Assembly: GCF_019097595.1 (NCBI RefSeq)
Contig: NC_080728.1
Span: forward strand, 24,161,870 to 24,225,869
Length of the DNA stretch: 64,000 bases
Direction of reading: 5' to 3'
From: Hemibagrus wyckioides
Taxonomy: Eukaryota > Chordata > Actinopteri > Siluriformes > Bagridae
The position numbers and the translations under genes are program-made. Positions 11,143 through 24,400 of the stretch are shown here, piece after piece (the stretch's first letter is position 1; each line of letters begins with the position of its first letter). The notes beneath the pieces are model-generated. The model was not told the DNA's origin, searched no databases, and saw only the letters and a list, made by a program, of their open reading frames with translations.

Positions 11143-13189
11143 TAGCTTTGCATTATCCACATTCAAAAGGAAAAGCAAAACATTTTAGCTCTTCACATTC
11201 CCCTGTATTTAGGTCTTTAACAGTTTAGAACACAAAACATGTCATTAAACTGAACTTTAGTGCGATAACAACAAAAATATTTACATTTTGATTTTCACTG
11301 CCGTGAACATGACTTAACTATAGCATTGATAACATGGACTGAAGAAAATATGGCGCACTACACACGTATCAACACTACGGTACATCAAGAGGCTCAAACA
11401 ATGCTAAAGGCACTTAAATCTGTTCCAACAGTGTCATAGCGCCATCCTGTGGACAACACAGTGTACTGCCCTACATATGCTCAACTTAATGGACTGTTAC
11501 AGGCGTTTTGTGTATAAATCTTAACAGGAATGTCTATGAAACTCAGTTTAATCAACAACTTTCAGAACACACATTTGTAATTGATAAACCATTGTTGTTA
11601 CATTTTTCACAAAAATGTTATATTTGTATTTCGCCTTAAATACATTACCTCATAATCCCTGAACACGTTGTCTCCATCGTTAGCATAGAGTGGGTGATTA
11701 GCACACATGGTGCACAGGCTGAGCTCATTTCAAACTTTTATACATCCGAAAACAACATATTCACCCTTTAAAGGATAACATTTGCATTCCTCAAAACTTC
11801 CAGGCATTAAGAATGTATTCTTATTACATTTGCATGCATTTAATACCTGATGAGGGGAGATGTGAATAGTGGATAAAACCCAAAACACGGAGCTGCTGCT
11901 TTACAATCAGAGTCTCTGTATTTTCTGAGAAGCACACTCCCCCCTTTCCAAACAGGTGAAACCCCCCAAGGAAAAACAATCAACCAATGCATCACTGTGG
12001 CTGAGCAGAGAAAACCAATCGCCACAGATCACACTACAAAATGCATTCAAAAACCACATTCTCCTGCCCCAAATTCAGTGCTACTTGAATAGAATTTATT
12101 CACCACTTTTCCCACTTATTTATCAATCTTTGAAACCACCACAGAAGCGCGTGAATCTCAGTGAATCAAATATTTTCTATAAAAAGATTCATATACCTGT
12201 GCTTAATGTAAATTAAACTGTTACACCAGTAGGTGGCAAAAACAAGCATCTTTTTATGTGTGAAGTCATTCTGTAAAACACAGACTAATCAAATCACAGT
12301 CTTCACATTTCTTTACTTTTCTAAAGCATTTCTTTTCTGAAAAAAAGGAAAAAAAGAAAACTACTTTCCTTTTTGGATTTTTTTCTGCCTGAGGTTCACA
12401 GCAATCCTGCAGGATTTTTCACTTGTGCTTGTGTGCTGGATGTTTCTGTTGTACTGAAGGATCCGTTCTAAAACCTGTAGGAATTTCCTGCATATATTGT
12501 CAATGTGAGGATTTCATCATTCCTACAGGATACCAGCAGATATCCTGCAGAAAAAAATGAAACTCCTGCAGGATTCCTGTAGGTTATTTTTGTAAGGGTG
12601 TGATGGAGTGTGAAGAGAATTAATTCTATATTTCTCACCTAATCCCTATATCTTATATTTTAATCCACTGATCCTAATAAATCTCATGATTGCATTCATT
12701 TGTTTTGAACTTGACAAAGAAACAGGACGAGGGACGCTGAGCCCTTGGGTTGGTGTTTACCCCCTCTACTGGTTCTATACCCATCATTCAAAAGCACTGT
12801 CTCTATTCACTAGTGAAGGGAATGACACTCGAAACATGAGCAAGGGATAAACACTGTTATTGAACCAGAACATGAAGTAGTCAAGTTGTTGTGTGTGGAA
12901 ATGAAGATTCTGACCTCACAGATCTCATGGTTATGGGAAAATTAAACAAGCTCAGGTACAGGGTTTCAGTGTGAGCTGTTTCATTTTTTTCAGTACAAGC
13001 TTCAAAGCCACAGTGTCGAACATCACATCAGTATCATGAACTAGTGCAGAACAAAGAACAAATCCTCTTCCACCAGCCCCCCATCAAAATCTGTGGCACC
13101 AACATAGACCTGTACAGCTCTCAAGCATTAATACTCAACCAGAATAATATAACAGGGGTCAAAACAAACAAATAAATACATTTCAAGAG
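11143..13189. other. Intergenic stretch without a recognised gene
   Basis: AT-rich sequence with short ORFs of no recognisable family. At 12390-12600 several CCTGCAGGAT/TCCTGTAGG motifs occur in both orientations, suggesting a degenerate palindromic mobile element. A dispersed repeat lies at 12597-12706. The 5' exons of relic unit C would be expected here, but none was found. Confidence 0.45.
12597..12706. repeat. Dispersed repeat, copy 2 (pairs with 2852-2970)
   Basis: See the copy at 2852-2970. Both copies break off just after CATTCATTTGTTTT. Confidence 0.75.
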
Positions 13190-13408
13190 TTTTTTAACAT
13201 TTACCTTCAAGTTTGATATTTATTTTATGTACACATTTACTCTGGGATTTAGGATTATAAACATTAATAATTTAAAATTACTATTCAATTTTTATGCATC
13301 CACTAGATGGCAGTAAAGCATTTACAAACTGAGATTTGTGTTTCATGAAATGTTTTCTCTCAACTGACCTGCTGAGGGCGCTGTTAGGATGCTGCTGAAT
13401 TATTATGA

Positions 13409-13473
<65 letters not shown>

Positions 13474-13891
13474 TTTAAGGTTATAAGAGGTTATTAAAAA
13501 TACAAACACAACACCTGAATAGTTTTTTTTCCTTTATTCCTGCCTGTTCTGATGTTGGTAATTTCCTGATGTCTGATATGGTCACACATTTGTGCTAAAC
13601 AGTATAATATAAAGATAAAGGGAAAAATTTGTTTTAGAGAGTGCAAATCAGCTGCCATCTTAGTTCTTGCTTGTGTCTGTGTGTGTGTGTCTGTGTGTGA
13701 GTGTGTGTGTGTGTGTGTGTGAGTGTGTGTGAATGTGTGTGTGTGTGTGTGTTTCTGACAGGAATTTCATTCATGGAATGTTAGGAAGGGTGAGTCCACA
13801 TAAACCATGGCAGTAACTGGGTGTCCAGATAAACACTTTATATCTGTGTGTATGTCTAAGAATCTGTTCATCAGAGAGGAAAAGAGAACAG

Positions 13892-13934
<43 letters not shown>

Positions 13935-14830
13935 TGTGTGTGTGTGTGTGTGTGTGTATTTGCATTTGTTCATTAATTACATATCATTATATTATACAGG
14001 GGAGTTGTCCAGGGTTTAGGGTGGAGCTGAAGGTGGTGCTGGGATTGGAAATCACAACCTTCTTACCAGTATATAAATATTTATTTATTTTTACTGCCTG
14101 AGAAGTTCTATAATGACACTGACCACAGATTAATCACTACAAGAACAACTCATTCAAATCACATCATCACATTACATTATAAAAGCACTTTTATTTAAAA
14201 ACAAATACAAAAACAATGAAAAAGCTGAATAAAGCTGGGCATAAGGCACAATATTTACTCACTGTGAAAAGGAAAAAGTTGCATTTGCTTGCATTTTGTT
14301 TATTTGGATAAAAAGTTCTTGTCATTACCCTTTATATACAAGGAGACAGGAAGTAGGGCTGCTGATGGAGCTGAAACACCCCGACTTTCAGGATTACTTT
14401 AACTGCAGCTGATAAAATAATGTCTGTTACAAAAAACTCACACTAGAGACTCTTTCCATAAATGTTAAATAAACATCTCCTATCAGAAAACATCATCCTC
14501 CATGATTATACACTATTCTCTGTTATATAGACACATGTTTTAAATCACTTTATTTTAGGTTTAGATAATGAGTAGCTTCCACTATACAAGTCCCTGTGAA
14601 AGATGTTACTGTAGGAAAGATAATGTATTTGAACAAGAACATTAATATAAACTAATCAAAATTAAAGTTGCAGTTGTAAACATTATCAGAGCCGTGCGGT
14701 TGAAGAAAATTAACCAAGACTTACATTACTATTACTAATTACATTACTATCATTCAGGTGTGATCTAAAAGCACATGCCACATGTTCACAGCTTGTAGCT
14801 TTCACAATGTAAAACATCTTCCTATTCCTT
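13190..14830. repeat. Upstream-type block, copy 2
   Basis: It carries the same ordered landmarks as 29840-30560, 32125-32220 and 33905-34270, but without the insertions found there: GGATGGC-type coding-free sequence, (ATT)n at 13411-13473, two GT arrays (13677-13752, 13892-13958) and TAATGAGTAGCTTCCACTA. It marks the 5' side of the lost unit C. No coding is seen. Confidence 0.75.
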
Positions 14831-15132
14831 CTATATATATTATGAGGAGCCATGGAGGAAATCCATATTTTATAAAACCCTGAGAATATTGAAAGAAAGC
14901 TGTTTATATATTTAAGACAGTTCCATATATCTGGCATAAACCATGTAATACCAGATCTGTTGAAATCATTAAAGACTCCATCCACCCCGTTAACGGTCTG
15001 TTCAGCCTGTGCCATCAGGAAAGTACTTCCACAGTCTGATGACTGCCACACAGATCCATTAGGAGTCTATAAAGACTCAGTTTCTACACTGACATTCTGA
15101 ACACTGCACTTTACTACATGTAACACACCTTA

Positions 15133-15293
15133 CATTTACATTCATGGTATTTAGCAGACACCCTAATACAAAAGGACTTACATTTCTATTTCATTTTATA
15201 CAAATGAACATTTAAGGGTTAAGGGCCTTGCTCAAGGGCCCAGCAGTGGCAGCTTGATGATCCTGGGACTCAAACTCACAACCTTCCAGTCTG
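15133..15293. mobile_element. SINE-like dispersed repeat inside the LINE tail
   Basis: It holds TTACATTCATGGTATTTAGC, GGGTTAAGGGCCTTGCTCAA and GGGCCCAGCAGTGGCAGCTT, then a tRNA-like GACTCAAACTCACAACC. This combination is common in dispersed short repeats of otophysan fish. Its class is not certain. Confidence 0.6.
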
Positions 15294-15300
15294 TCATTCT

Positions 15301-15600
15301 GCACTTTACTGTTACTACATGTAACACACCTGTACATATGGTACATCACATTCCACTCTGTTTACACATTCTTTACTGTTACTACATGTAACACACCTGT
15401 ACATATGGTACATCACATTCCACTCTGTTTACACATTCTTTACTGTTACTACATGTAACACACCTGTACATATGGTACATCACATTCCACTCTGTTTACA
15501 CATTCTTTACTGTTACTACATGTAACACACCTGTACATATGGTACATCACATTCCACTCTGTTTACACATTCTTTACTGTTACTACATGTAACATATTTG
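15301..15600. repeat. 67-bp tandem repeat, a little over four copies
   Basis: Near-identical units (for example TGTACATATG at 15331 and 15398) contain GTTACTACATGTAACACACC with an internal palindrome TTACTACATGTAA. Confidence 0.92.
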
Positions 15601-16051
15601 CATATCACATTCTACTGTTTTCAAATTATTGCAAACATCATATTTACTTATTTTATATTATACTTATTTTTATTTATTTACTTATTTTTTAATTTAGTTC
15701 TTTAATATTTAGTAAATTTTATTAATTTCTATGCAAAGTCATTTCACTGCAAACTGTGTACTTTATATAAGTGTGTGACAAATAAATCTAATCTACTATA
15801 AATTTAATCTTGAAATGAACATTATGGCCATTTTGATGGAATAAACTGGTGAGATAAATGAGGTGTGGTGTGTCAGTGATATTTAAGCTCACTATGACTT
15901 ATAGCACTAAATGTGTTGTAAAAGGAAAGCTGGAAACATTTGGTTCAGTAATAATGGAGGTGATTTAACTCTCCCTAATCTATTTGCTAATAACAAGGTG
16001 AGAAAATGAACATGGTTCAGAATGAATGAAATTATTGGAAGTAAAATAAAA

Positions 16052-16167
16052 TCATTTTTTGTGTTTATAAAAGTTGAAATGTAATTTCCTGAGAAAACGC
16101 CTTTGGGGGCGTGTCTCAGTCACATGGTCCCTGTCTTTCTGAGATTTCTCCTCCACATCATCATATT
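16052..16167 (-). CDS. Gene B exon 20, tail end and stop
   Basis: From TTTTACAG the exon reads (E)[20 protein letters not shown] and continues with a basic stretch rich in Arg and Lys to TGA at 16054-16052. It is the last acidic tyrosine motif. The basic end, FYKHKK, differs from the acidic repeat exons. A polyadenylation signal was not confirmed. Confidence 0.8.
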
Positions 16168-19100
16168 CTGTAAAATAAACACATTTACTTCTTTAATATA
16201 TCATTTATATTGTATTAATAGTAATTGTTTTGTAACACCTTAAAATACAGTAAATGATGCACTATGTAGGATTTCTCTGATATTTCAACAATAAATGAAG
16301 AGAATAGAGGACATTTATCAGATCAGTTTTCTTAATCTGACTGAATGGAGATTTGTTATAAAAACAGTAAGCTGATGTTTATGTTATATATCATAGATAA
16401 TATTTACAGTAGATCTTATCTAAACTGTTTAATAAATGCACATGTTTAATTATATTTGTTCTAAAATCTGATCTGAAAGTTGATATTTATTATATACCAT
16501 ATATAATATAATCATATATAATCTAATCTTTTACTGTGCTGCCTGTGAACTTATGTACATTACAGAATAAACAGGAAGTCACTCACCTTCTGTCTCTCCT
16601 ACATCCTGTTCCTCAGTGATGACATCATCATAATCTTCTGGATTGTCTAATGAACAAATAAATAAATCAGTAATAAACCACTGTGTGTGTTGCTGTTATA
16701 GTAAAATACTGAGTTACAGGGTGGTGTGATGAAGCAGAGGAACAGTGACCACCACAAAGATGACCATTTTCCCATAACAGCAGTCGTGGATTCAAGCTGT
16801 ATTTATTGGGGATGCAGTTAAAATGCTTGCTGATGAAATGTTGGATCATTTTGATGAACTGAAGGCTGCTTACTATATGAGGTGTTATTATTTTATTCAG
16901 AAGATAATAAGAGTTAATATACTGATTAGTGTTTTAAGTGAATGCATTCTTCTGTTTAATCACATGGTGGCACAACAATTAAGGCTTTGAGATACTGATC
17001 AGAAATTTGGGGGTTAGGGTTAGCCATGCTGAACATGTTGGGCCCTCGAGCAAGGCCCTCAAGCGCTGCTTCAGGGCAGGTGTATCATTGCTAACCCTGC
17101 ACTCGGATCAAGTTAGATCATATGTGAAGCTTAAAGGATCTACTTTTAAATGATGCCAGTCCCATCGAAAACAAACATTCTCAGTTTATGTAATCCGTGT
17201 GAAACCAAGGAGAGGCACAGAATTCCTGTCGCACTTCATTATCTGATAATGACCTGAGGCAGGACACGCCCACATGCTATTCACAGGGAAAACAGTCTGG
17301 GTAATCTACATACAAGGCCACGCCCCCCGGACACCGGCTTGCTGTTGCACGTTTTTGTTGCATGTTTTTGGACAGGTATATATATATCTATATATACCTC
17401 CTCTCATATGGACTTTCTAAACAAAAAGTGTCTAAGAAAATTTAAATGAATGTATTGTTTTCTGTGAATAAGTGAGCAGGATGATTGTCACATCATTTTG
17501 AAGTAAAAACCCCAGGCTACAAGATCCAGGTCACAAAAGTCTTGTACACAAATGTTATGAATGTGTTTTGTGGTCTTATTTCAGTGACTTATTTGTTTGT
17601 TGTTTTCAATAATCACGCATAACTGTTATTTTCTCCAATATACAAACTTGTAAATACATGCTGCTCACATATTATTGTAGCCCAGTTTGTGCTGAATACA
17701 GTGTAATCAGACTTTAACCATTTATGTGTTTATAAGTAACTGAAAAATACACAAATGTCAGGACATGTCAGAACTTCTTCAGGGCCCCAAAACACCTGCA
17801 GACTCCTAAGGGTTAAGGTGTAATTTACCCCTTTTATTAACACAATTTTTACATTTAAATTCAATTAATATTTAAAATTATTTTCATTAAAACTGTAATA
17901 ATGGTATTTTATGGCAGATGTTATGGTGGATTGTGGCAATAAAATATCATAAACAATCATGGGTATTATTTTTTGTATGAACTCATAAGTCATAGTGTGA
18001 CTTATGTCCAACCCACCAGACAAGCTGTTAAAGTTAATCAGCTGAGATTTATTTATTTAATGTACATCATTATTGGGATTTAAGAAGTAAGAGATGAGCA
18101 TTAGGGGGAGGAGCCAACACCAGCATCCCTTAAATCCATCCCTGTGTAACAGCATGTTCCCCAGGGTTTATTACTCTAATTCCACAGAAAATTGCTAATG
18201 AGTACAACATTTCTAATAATAAATTTAAATAATAAATGTATGTGGAGTCCCTTTTGAATAAATTGTTGCTATAGAAACCATGTATTGGATTAATTGCATT
18301 AATATAAACTTGTGATTTACATCTGCAGTACTGTCAGAGCTGCTGTTATAGAAAATTAATCAACACCATACTGACCAATCAGAACGCAGAATTCAACAGT
18401 GTGTAAAATAAAAAATGAAATTAAAACACAAAGCTTGAATTTTACTGTATAAATGTTTAAGGTAAATAAATTCCATGAATCTTCAGAATAAACTGACCTG
18501 TGATGATGTTTGGGTTTGTTTCAGTGGTAACTGCATCATCATAGTTCTCGGACACGTCCTCTGTCAGAACGTAGAGATAAAAGCTATTAAATCCACATTA
18601 ATGTCATTAATGATCATTTGGATGCTTGTGGATGCAATACTGTCCCATTATTATCATACCTGTCAGTATAACTGACTTCTGATCAGCTGTAATGGCGTCA
18701 TCATAATTCTCAGCTTCATCCTCTACACCAAAACACAGATATTTAAAGATATTTAAAGTTTAGTGAAGGGGCAGTTTCTACACTGTGTATTTGATGACAC
18801 AATGCAAAATGACATCGTACACATGTAAAAAACGTCACTACACACAAACCAATAAACAAACTTATTCACAGTGTGTGTGTTTAATTTATACTGCTTTCTA
18901 AAACAAATTCCAAAACAGAACCACACCATCCACGTGATCAGGGATCGGTCCAGCAGTGACGGCATCATCGTAGTCCTCTGGTGGGTCGACTCTTCCTGGA
19001 TCACCTAAATGAAATAAAAGCAGAGACTCTGTACAAACAGCTCCATCACATTCTGACCTCATGGTTTAATGTGAAGTCAGTAAATTGATGTGATCAGTTA

Positions 19101-19443
19101 ACAACTGCACCCACTTATGATGTCACTGGTGTCGATGACATCATCATAATACTCCGCCTTTTCTCCCATCCCAGACTTTACTGTAAAAAGAACAATTTAT
19201 TTGTTTCAGGGTTTTTAAACATAATCACGTCTCAGAAAGGAGAAATTTAGTCATTTCTGATTTCTAATTGTAATTCTAATATCTTTCAGTTAATGGAGTT
19301 AGACAAACTCACACTCTGGACATTTTTACCTGAGAGAAGCTCATCATCCACATCCTCATACCCAGAATGCTGTTCTTCAGAGAGGAGACTTCCTGTTAGA
19401 GGAGAACAGGACAGTCAGGAGACGTGTCCAGAAATGCAGAACA

Positions 19444-19475
<32 letters not shown>

Positions 19476-20374
19476 ACACACACACACAGACACACACACA
19501 CACACAGACACACACACACAGACACACACACACACACACAGACACACACACACACACACACAGACACTCACACACACACAGACACACACACACACACACA
19601 CACAGACACACACACACTCACACATACACAGACACACACACACACACACACACACAGACACTCACACACACACACACACACACAGACACACACACACTCA
19701 CACACACACAGACACACACACAGACACACACACACACAGACACACACACAGACACACACACACACACACACTCTCACACACACACACGCACTCACACACA
19801 CACACAGACACACACACACTCTCACACACACACACACGCACTCACACACACACACACTAACACCCACGAACACACACACACACACGCAGACACACACACA
19901 CACAGACACACACACACAAACACAGACACACACACACTCTCTCACACACACACGCACTCACACACACACACACACACACTAACACCCACGAACACACACA
20001 CACACAGAGACACACACACACACACACACACACTCACCCCTTTAAAAAACACTACATTACCCCACATGAACTCTAGCTGCACATTTCCTCTCACACATTT
20101 AGGTTATTTTTATTTATTCAGTATAAATGACATATACACACACCGGGAGGGAGATGAGGGGTATGCACCTGTACAGGAAAGCAGTCACATGCACACACAC
20201 ACACACACCCACACACACACACACACAGACACACACACACAGACACACACACAGACACACACACACACACACAGACACACACACACAGACACACACACAG
20301 ACACACACACACAGACACACACACACAGACACACACACAGACACACACACACACACACAGACACACACACACAG

Positions 20375-20406
<32 letters not shown>

Positions 20407-20628
20407 AGACACAGACCCATGATCCTATTCAAAAACCACATGATTCAAGCATTTATCTGGACACTCAGTAACCACCATGGTTTATGAGGACTTATTTTTT
20501 CTAACATTCATTCATTAAAATATGTATCACAAAACTACACATTCAGACACATACTTTCAAGTCAGCAACCCCCCAAACACCCTCCACCCCCAAACACACA
20601 CACACAAACACACACAGACACACACAAG

Positions 20629-20660
<32 letters not shown>

Positions 20661-20937
20661 CACTTTAGAGAGAAGTACACTTTTATAGAGAGAAAAAAAC
20701 ACACACACACCATTTTTTATTTTTAGTTATTAATAATAAATGACACACTCACACACACATAGAGAGAGAAGGGGGATGCACCTGTCCAGGAAAACACACA
20801 CATACACACACGACCCCCAAACACACACAGCCCCCCTTTAAAAAATCTACACTACATTACCTCACATGAACTCTAACTGCACATTTCCACTCATACATTT
20901 AGGATATTTTTATTACAGGAAAGCACACACATGCAGG

Positions 20938-20970
<33 letters not shown>

Positions 20971-21420
20971 ACACACACTCACGCACACACACACGCACAC
21001 ACACGCACACACACACACACTAAATCAGAAGCTTTAATAGATGTTTATCAGCAGAATCCTGTCTCTACACCACATGTACTCTAACTGCACATTTCCTCTC
21101 ACACACATTGAGCTTATTTTTATTTATTTATTTTAAAGAAATAAATCACACTGGATTTGGGGGAAAATATTGCTCTAATCACTGAGTTTACATTGAGGTG
21201 TGTATTCTGTATTGAGGGATTTGATCATTTCCATGCAGTGAATTTCAGCTAGAAGTTTAAATAGAATACAATAAGTGTGATGTAGAACAGTCCACATATC
21301 ACTCACCTCTTTGAGTGAAGCTCGTGATTCTTCTAGCCATGTATCTGTGGTTGATCTCCTCATAGACTGCCTCAGACTCAGTCTTACGCCTCGTCCTAGA
21401 GACAACTGGGAGTGGGGAAC

Positions 21421-21455
<35 letters not shown>

Positions 21456-24400
21456 ATTGATGCAAAAAATAATAAAGAAATTTTAACAATATAATGAAAT
21501 GTAATAAATACAGTGATGAAATTCATTTGCAGTATAAAGGATTGTGAATACAAAACTGTTAATAATGTCTGAGTACCTTTCCTAAGAACTCTGTTCTGAT
21601 AAAACAGTACCAGCAGAAGCACTAAGGCCAGGAAGAGCAGCGTTCCCAACACAAAGAGAACCAGTGGAGGGGTGGGTGGAGCTCGAGGTGACACAGGGTT
21701 TGGATTGGCTCTTACTGAGGTCAAAAACACAGAAGAGGATCTTGATACGACGCTGTGATCAGAAATATTTGAAAAATGATGAACAGTAGCAAATATTGCA
21801 TTCTAACAAATACACATACCTGATTTGGTGGTGGTGGTGGTGGTGGTGGTGATGGAGGAGGGGGTGGTGGTGGGTGTAGCAGTGGACATGGTGGATATGT
21901 CTGTATTCACAGAAAGAAAAACACTTTCTATCACACAATAAAAATAAAGTGTCCCTGAATAAGGTTTATGACATGCTGATCAGTGTTTTACAGTTTAGGG
22001 TCTGAGCTTTCAATCAAACATCTAAGATTCTAAATAAAAGTTATCAAGTCTTATCACTGAGACAGAAAGCTGAAAAGTTAGCACACCCCTCTGACCTGCA
22101 CAGGTGACTCCAGCATGAGAGCAGTCAGTGTGGTTCTTCAGGGAATGATGACAGTCCCACAGGTGAATCTCATCCCCTCGACACTTCACTCTGTTCATCC
22201 AGATAGTCCCTTCACCAGAACCCAACCAAACATTCCTATCATCACTCAGCGCCGACCCACAGCCCAGCTGTCTGCACACCACCTGAGCGTTCCTGATGTT
22301 CCACCGATCATCACAAACGGAGCCCCACGTAGAGTTATGATACACCTCCAACCTCCCAGAGCAGCTTCCCTTTCCTCCACTCAGCCTGAGAGACCAGTGC
22401 TCTACATCACACACATCACACAAGAGGAAACACACCAACACTGAATAACAGCTCCAGTCACACAGCTCACTGCAACACCATGATCATCTAACCTTATATT
22501 ATACTCAACATGGTCTAGTTTACCTATAACAGCTTTTGTGGTGTTCTGAAAAGGACACACATACCAACTTACTACAAACATCCTGCAATTCAGCTTTTTA
22601 TTTTGATGTGTGATAAATAAATTAATTGGCTGCTGAATAAAATCATTTGAAGCAGTAAGATCAGCTTTTGGGTTCTGGTTACTGCTTTTATCTCTGTTAC
22701 ACTGGTTTTCATGAAATTTAAGGAAGATTAAAGGCTGGTTATGTGAGGAAATTCAGTAAAGTTCTCAGTAAATTATTTCATGAATACATGAGGAAATCTC
22801 TTCTCAAATAAAAAACAGTACTAAAAGCTTTTCCTTATATATCCTTACTTGAGCAGTGTTTCTGAGAGGGAAGTGAAGAGCAGATTTCTTGTGTACGTGG
22901 AGACTTCCCATCATCTGCAGTAATAAAATCAGTGCATTAATGAAAGGTTTCACATGCAGGTTTTCACAGTGAAACACTGCAGTTTATGGCAATGTACAGA
23001 ACCAGAAAAGTCTGAATCCACCCACCTGTGCAGGTAATACGAGCCACTTCATCACGATTATCACATCTGTTCTGTCCCCAGGGTGAAGATGGACACTGCC
23101 ACAGATTAGAGTCGTGTTTCCTACATTTCAGTTCATCCAGCCAATTAGGAGCAGATTTTACTCGTGCTTCAGTGTTTGACAGACTGCCTCGTCTTCCACA
23201 GTTCAGCTCTCGACACACCATGTTTACCGTCTCATCATCCATCTGATTGTAACACACATTACCCCAGGTTCCATTGTAGAACACTTCCAGATTCCCCTCA
23301 CAGCCCTCTGAGAGTCGGATCTCTTTAAACTCTGGAGAGAGAAGGACGACTTACACTTCATCTGAAAATGTTCTGTTTTATTGACACAGTTGTCGATACA
23401 TGTGTAATAAGGCCTTACTATCATGTTCAATTTTAGGACCTTTGGACTTCAGTTTTTAAATAAAACACATACATATCTAACAGGTTTATTGTCAGTCATC
23501 ACACTGTACCTGAGCAGACGACTCCTACGTCCTCATGGTGTCCACATTCACCCTCTTCACACAGCTGAAATCTGCAGTTCCACAGGGACGTCTCGGTCCC
23601 CTCACACTCCACCTCATTCAGCCATATGGACCCAGTTCCAGGACCAAACCAGGCTGGTATGTGGGTACTGAGGGCCACTCCACACTGCAGCTGTCTGCAC
23701 ACCACCTGGGCATCCTCAATACCCCACGAGTCATCACACACTGTCCCCCACGAGCCGCTGTGGAAAACCTCCAGCCTTCCTGCACAGTCTCCCCCAGAAC
23801 CAACCAACCTGATGGAGCTGTAGGCAGGGTTGAAAAAACCTGCAGTGTGGCCAAAAATGTAACATAACTTTATCCTCTTAAGACCCGAGCTTTAGTTTTG
23901 CATGATTTTTTTTTATAGGTGTTTGGGGTTAGTTACACCTAATAAATATAAAAATATAAGCACTGTCTTTGAACAGGAAATAGTTTTTGAAAAAAATTAT
24001 GTCCTCATTTGAGGACATTGGGTTTATTTTACTGCATACAATAAAAACACAATAAAGACAATAAAATTTGTACAGTAAACCGTGTATAACAAAGTATGAA
24101 ACTGTTAATTTCAATGTCTGAACATTGTGCAAAAGCAATATTGCAAACAGTGAAACACAAATAAAAGCCCTGTGATTACTCTACAGGTACATCTCAAAAA
24201 AATTAGAATATCATGAAAAAGGTCAATATTTTTTGTCACTCAGTTCAGAAAGTGAAACCCATATATTATATAGATTCATTACACATAGAGTGAAATATTT
24301 CAAGCCTTTATTTCTTGAAACTGTGATGATTATGGCTTACAGATAAAGAAAACCCAAAATTCTGTGTCTCAGAAAATTAGAATATTGTGATAAAGTTCAA

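Larger units (their letters stand above)
14955..15795 (+). mobile_element. 5'-truncated LINE 3' end containing a 67-bp tandem array
   Basis: The plus strand begins with degenerate reverse-transcriptase C-terminal coding (a HPVNGLFSL phrase, then stops). A 3' UTR with repeats follows, then TTTCACTGCAAACTG and a GTGACAAATAAATCTAATCTA tail, typical of fish L2/CR1-type LINE 3' ends. A SINE-like unit is inserted at 15133-15293. Confidence 0.65.

Noticed and set aside
13771..14019. Short ORFs rich in His/Thr or Cys/Val
   Set aside because: Microsatellite translations in the upstream-type block.
14710..15051. Minus-strand ORF of 113 codons
   Set aside because: It is antisense to LINE 3' sequence and upstream-type block and has no domain features.
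17340..17400. Short palindromic TATATATATCTATATATA as a regulatory element
   Set aside because: Low-complexity AT repeat in an intron with no further support.
19293..20471. Long His/Thr and Cys/Val ORFs on both strands
   Set aside because: Products of CA/GT repeats within gene B intron 13. They include the real exon 14 only in the other frame.
22115..22444. Plus-strand ORF of 109 codons over SRCR8 (and the mirror ORF at 44350-44679)
   Set aside because: A shadow of the SRCR exon in reverse. The cysteine pattern, splice sites and phase support the receptor strand.
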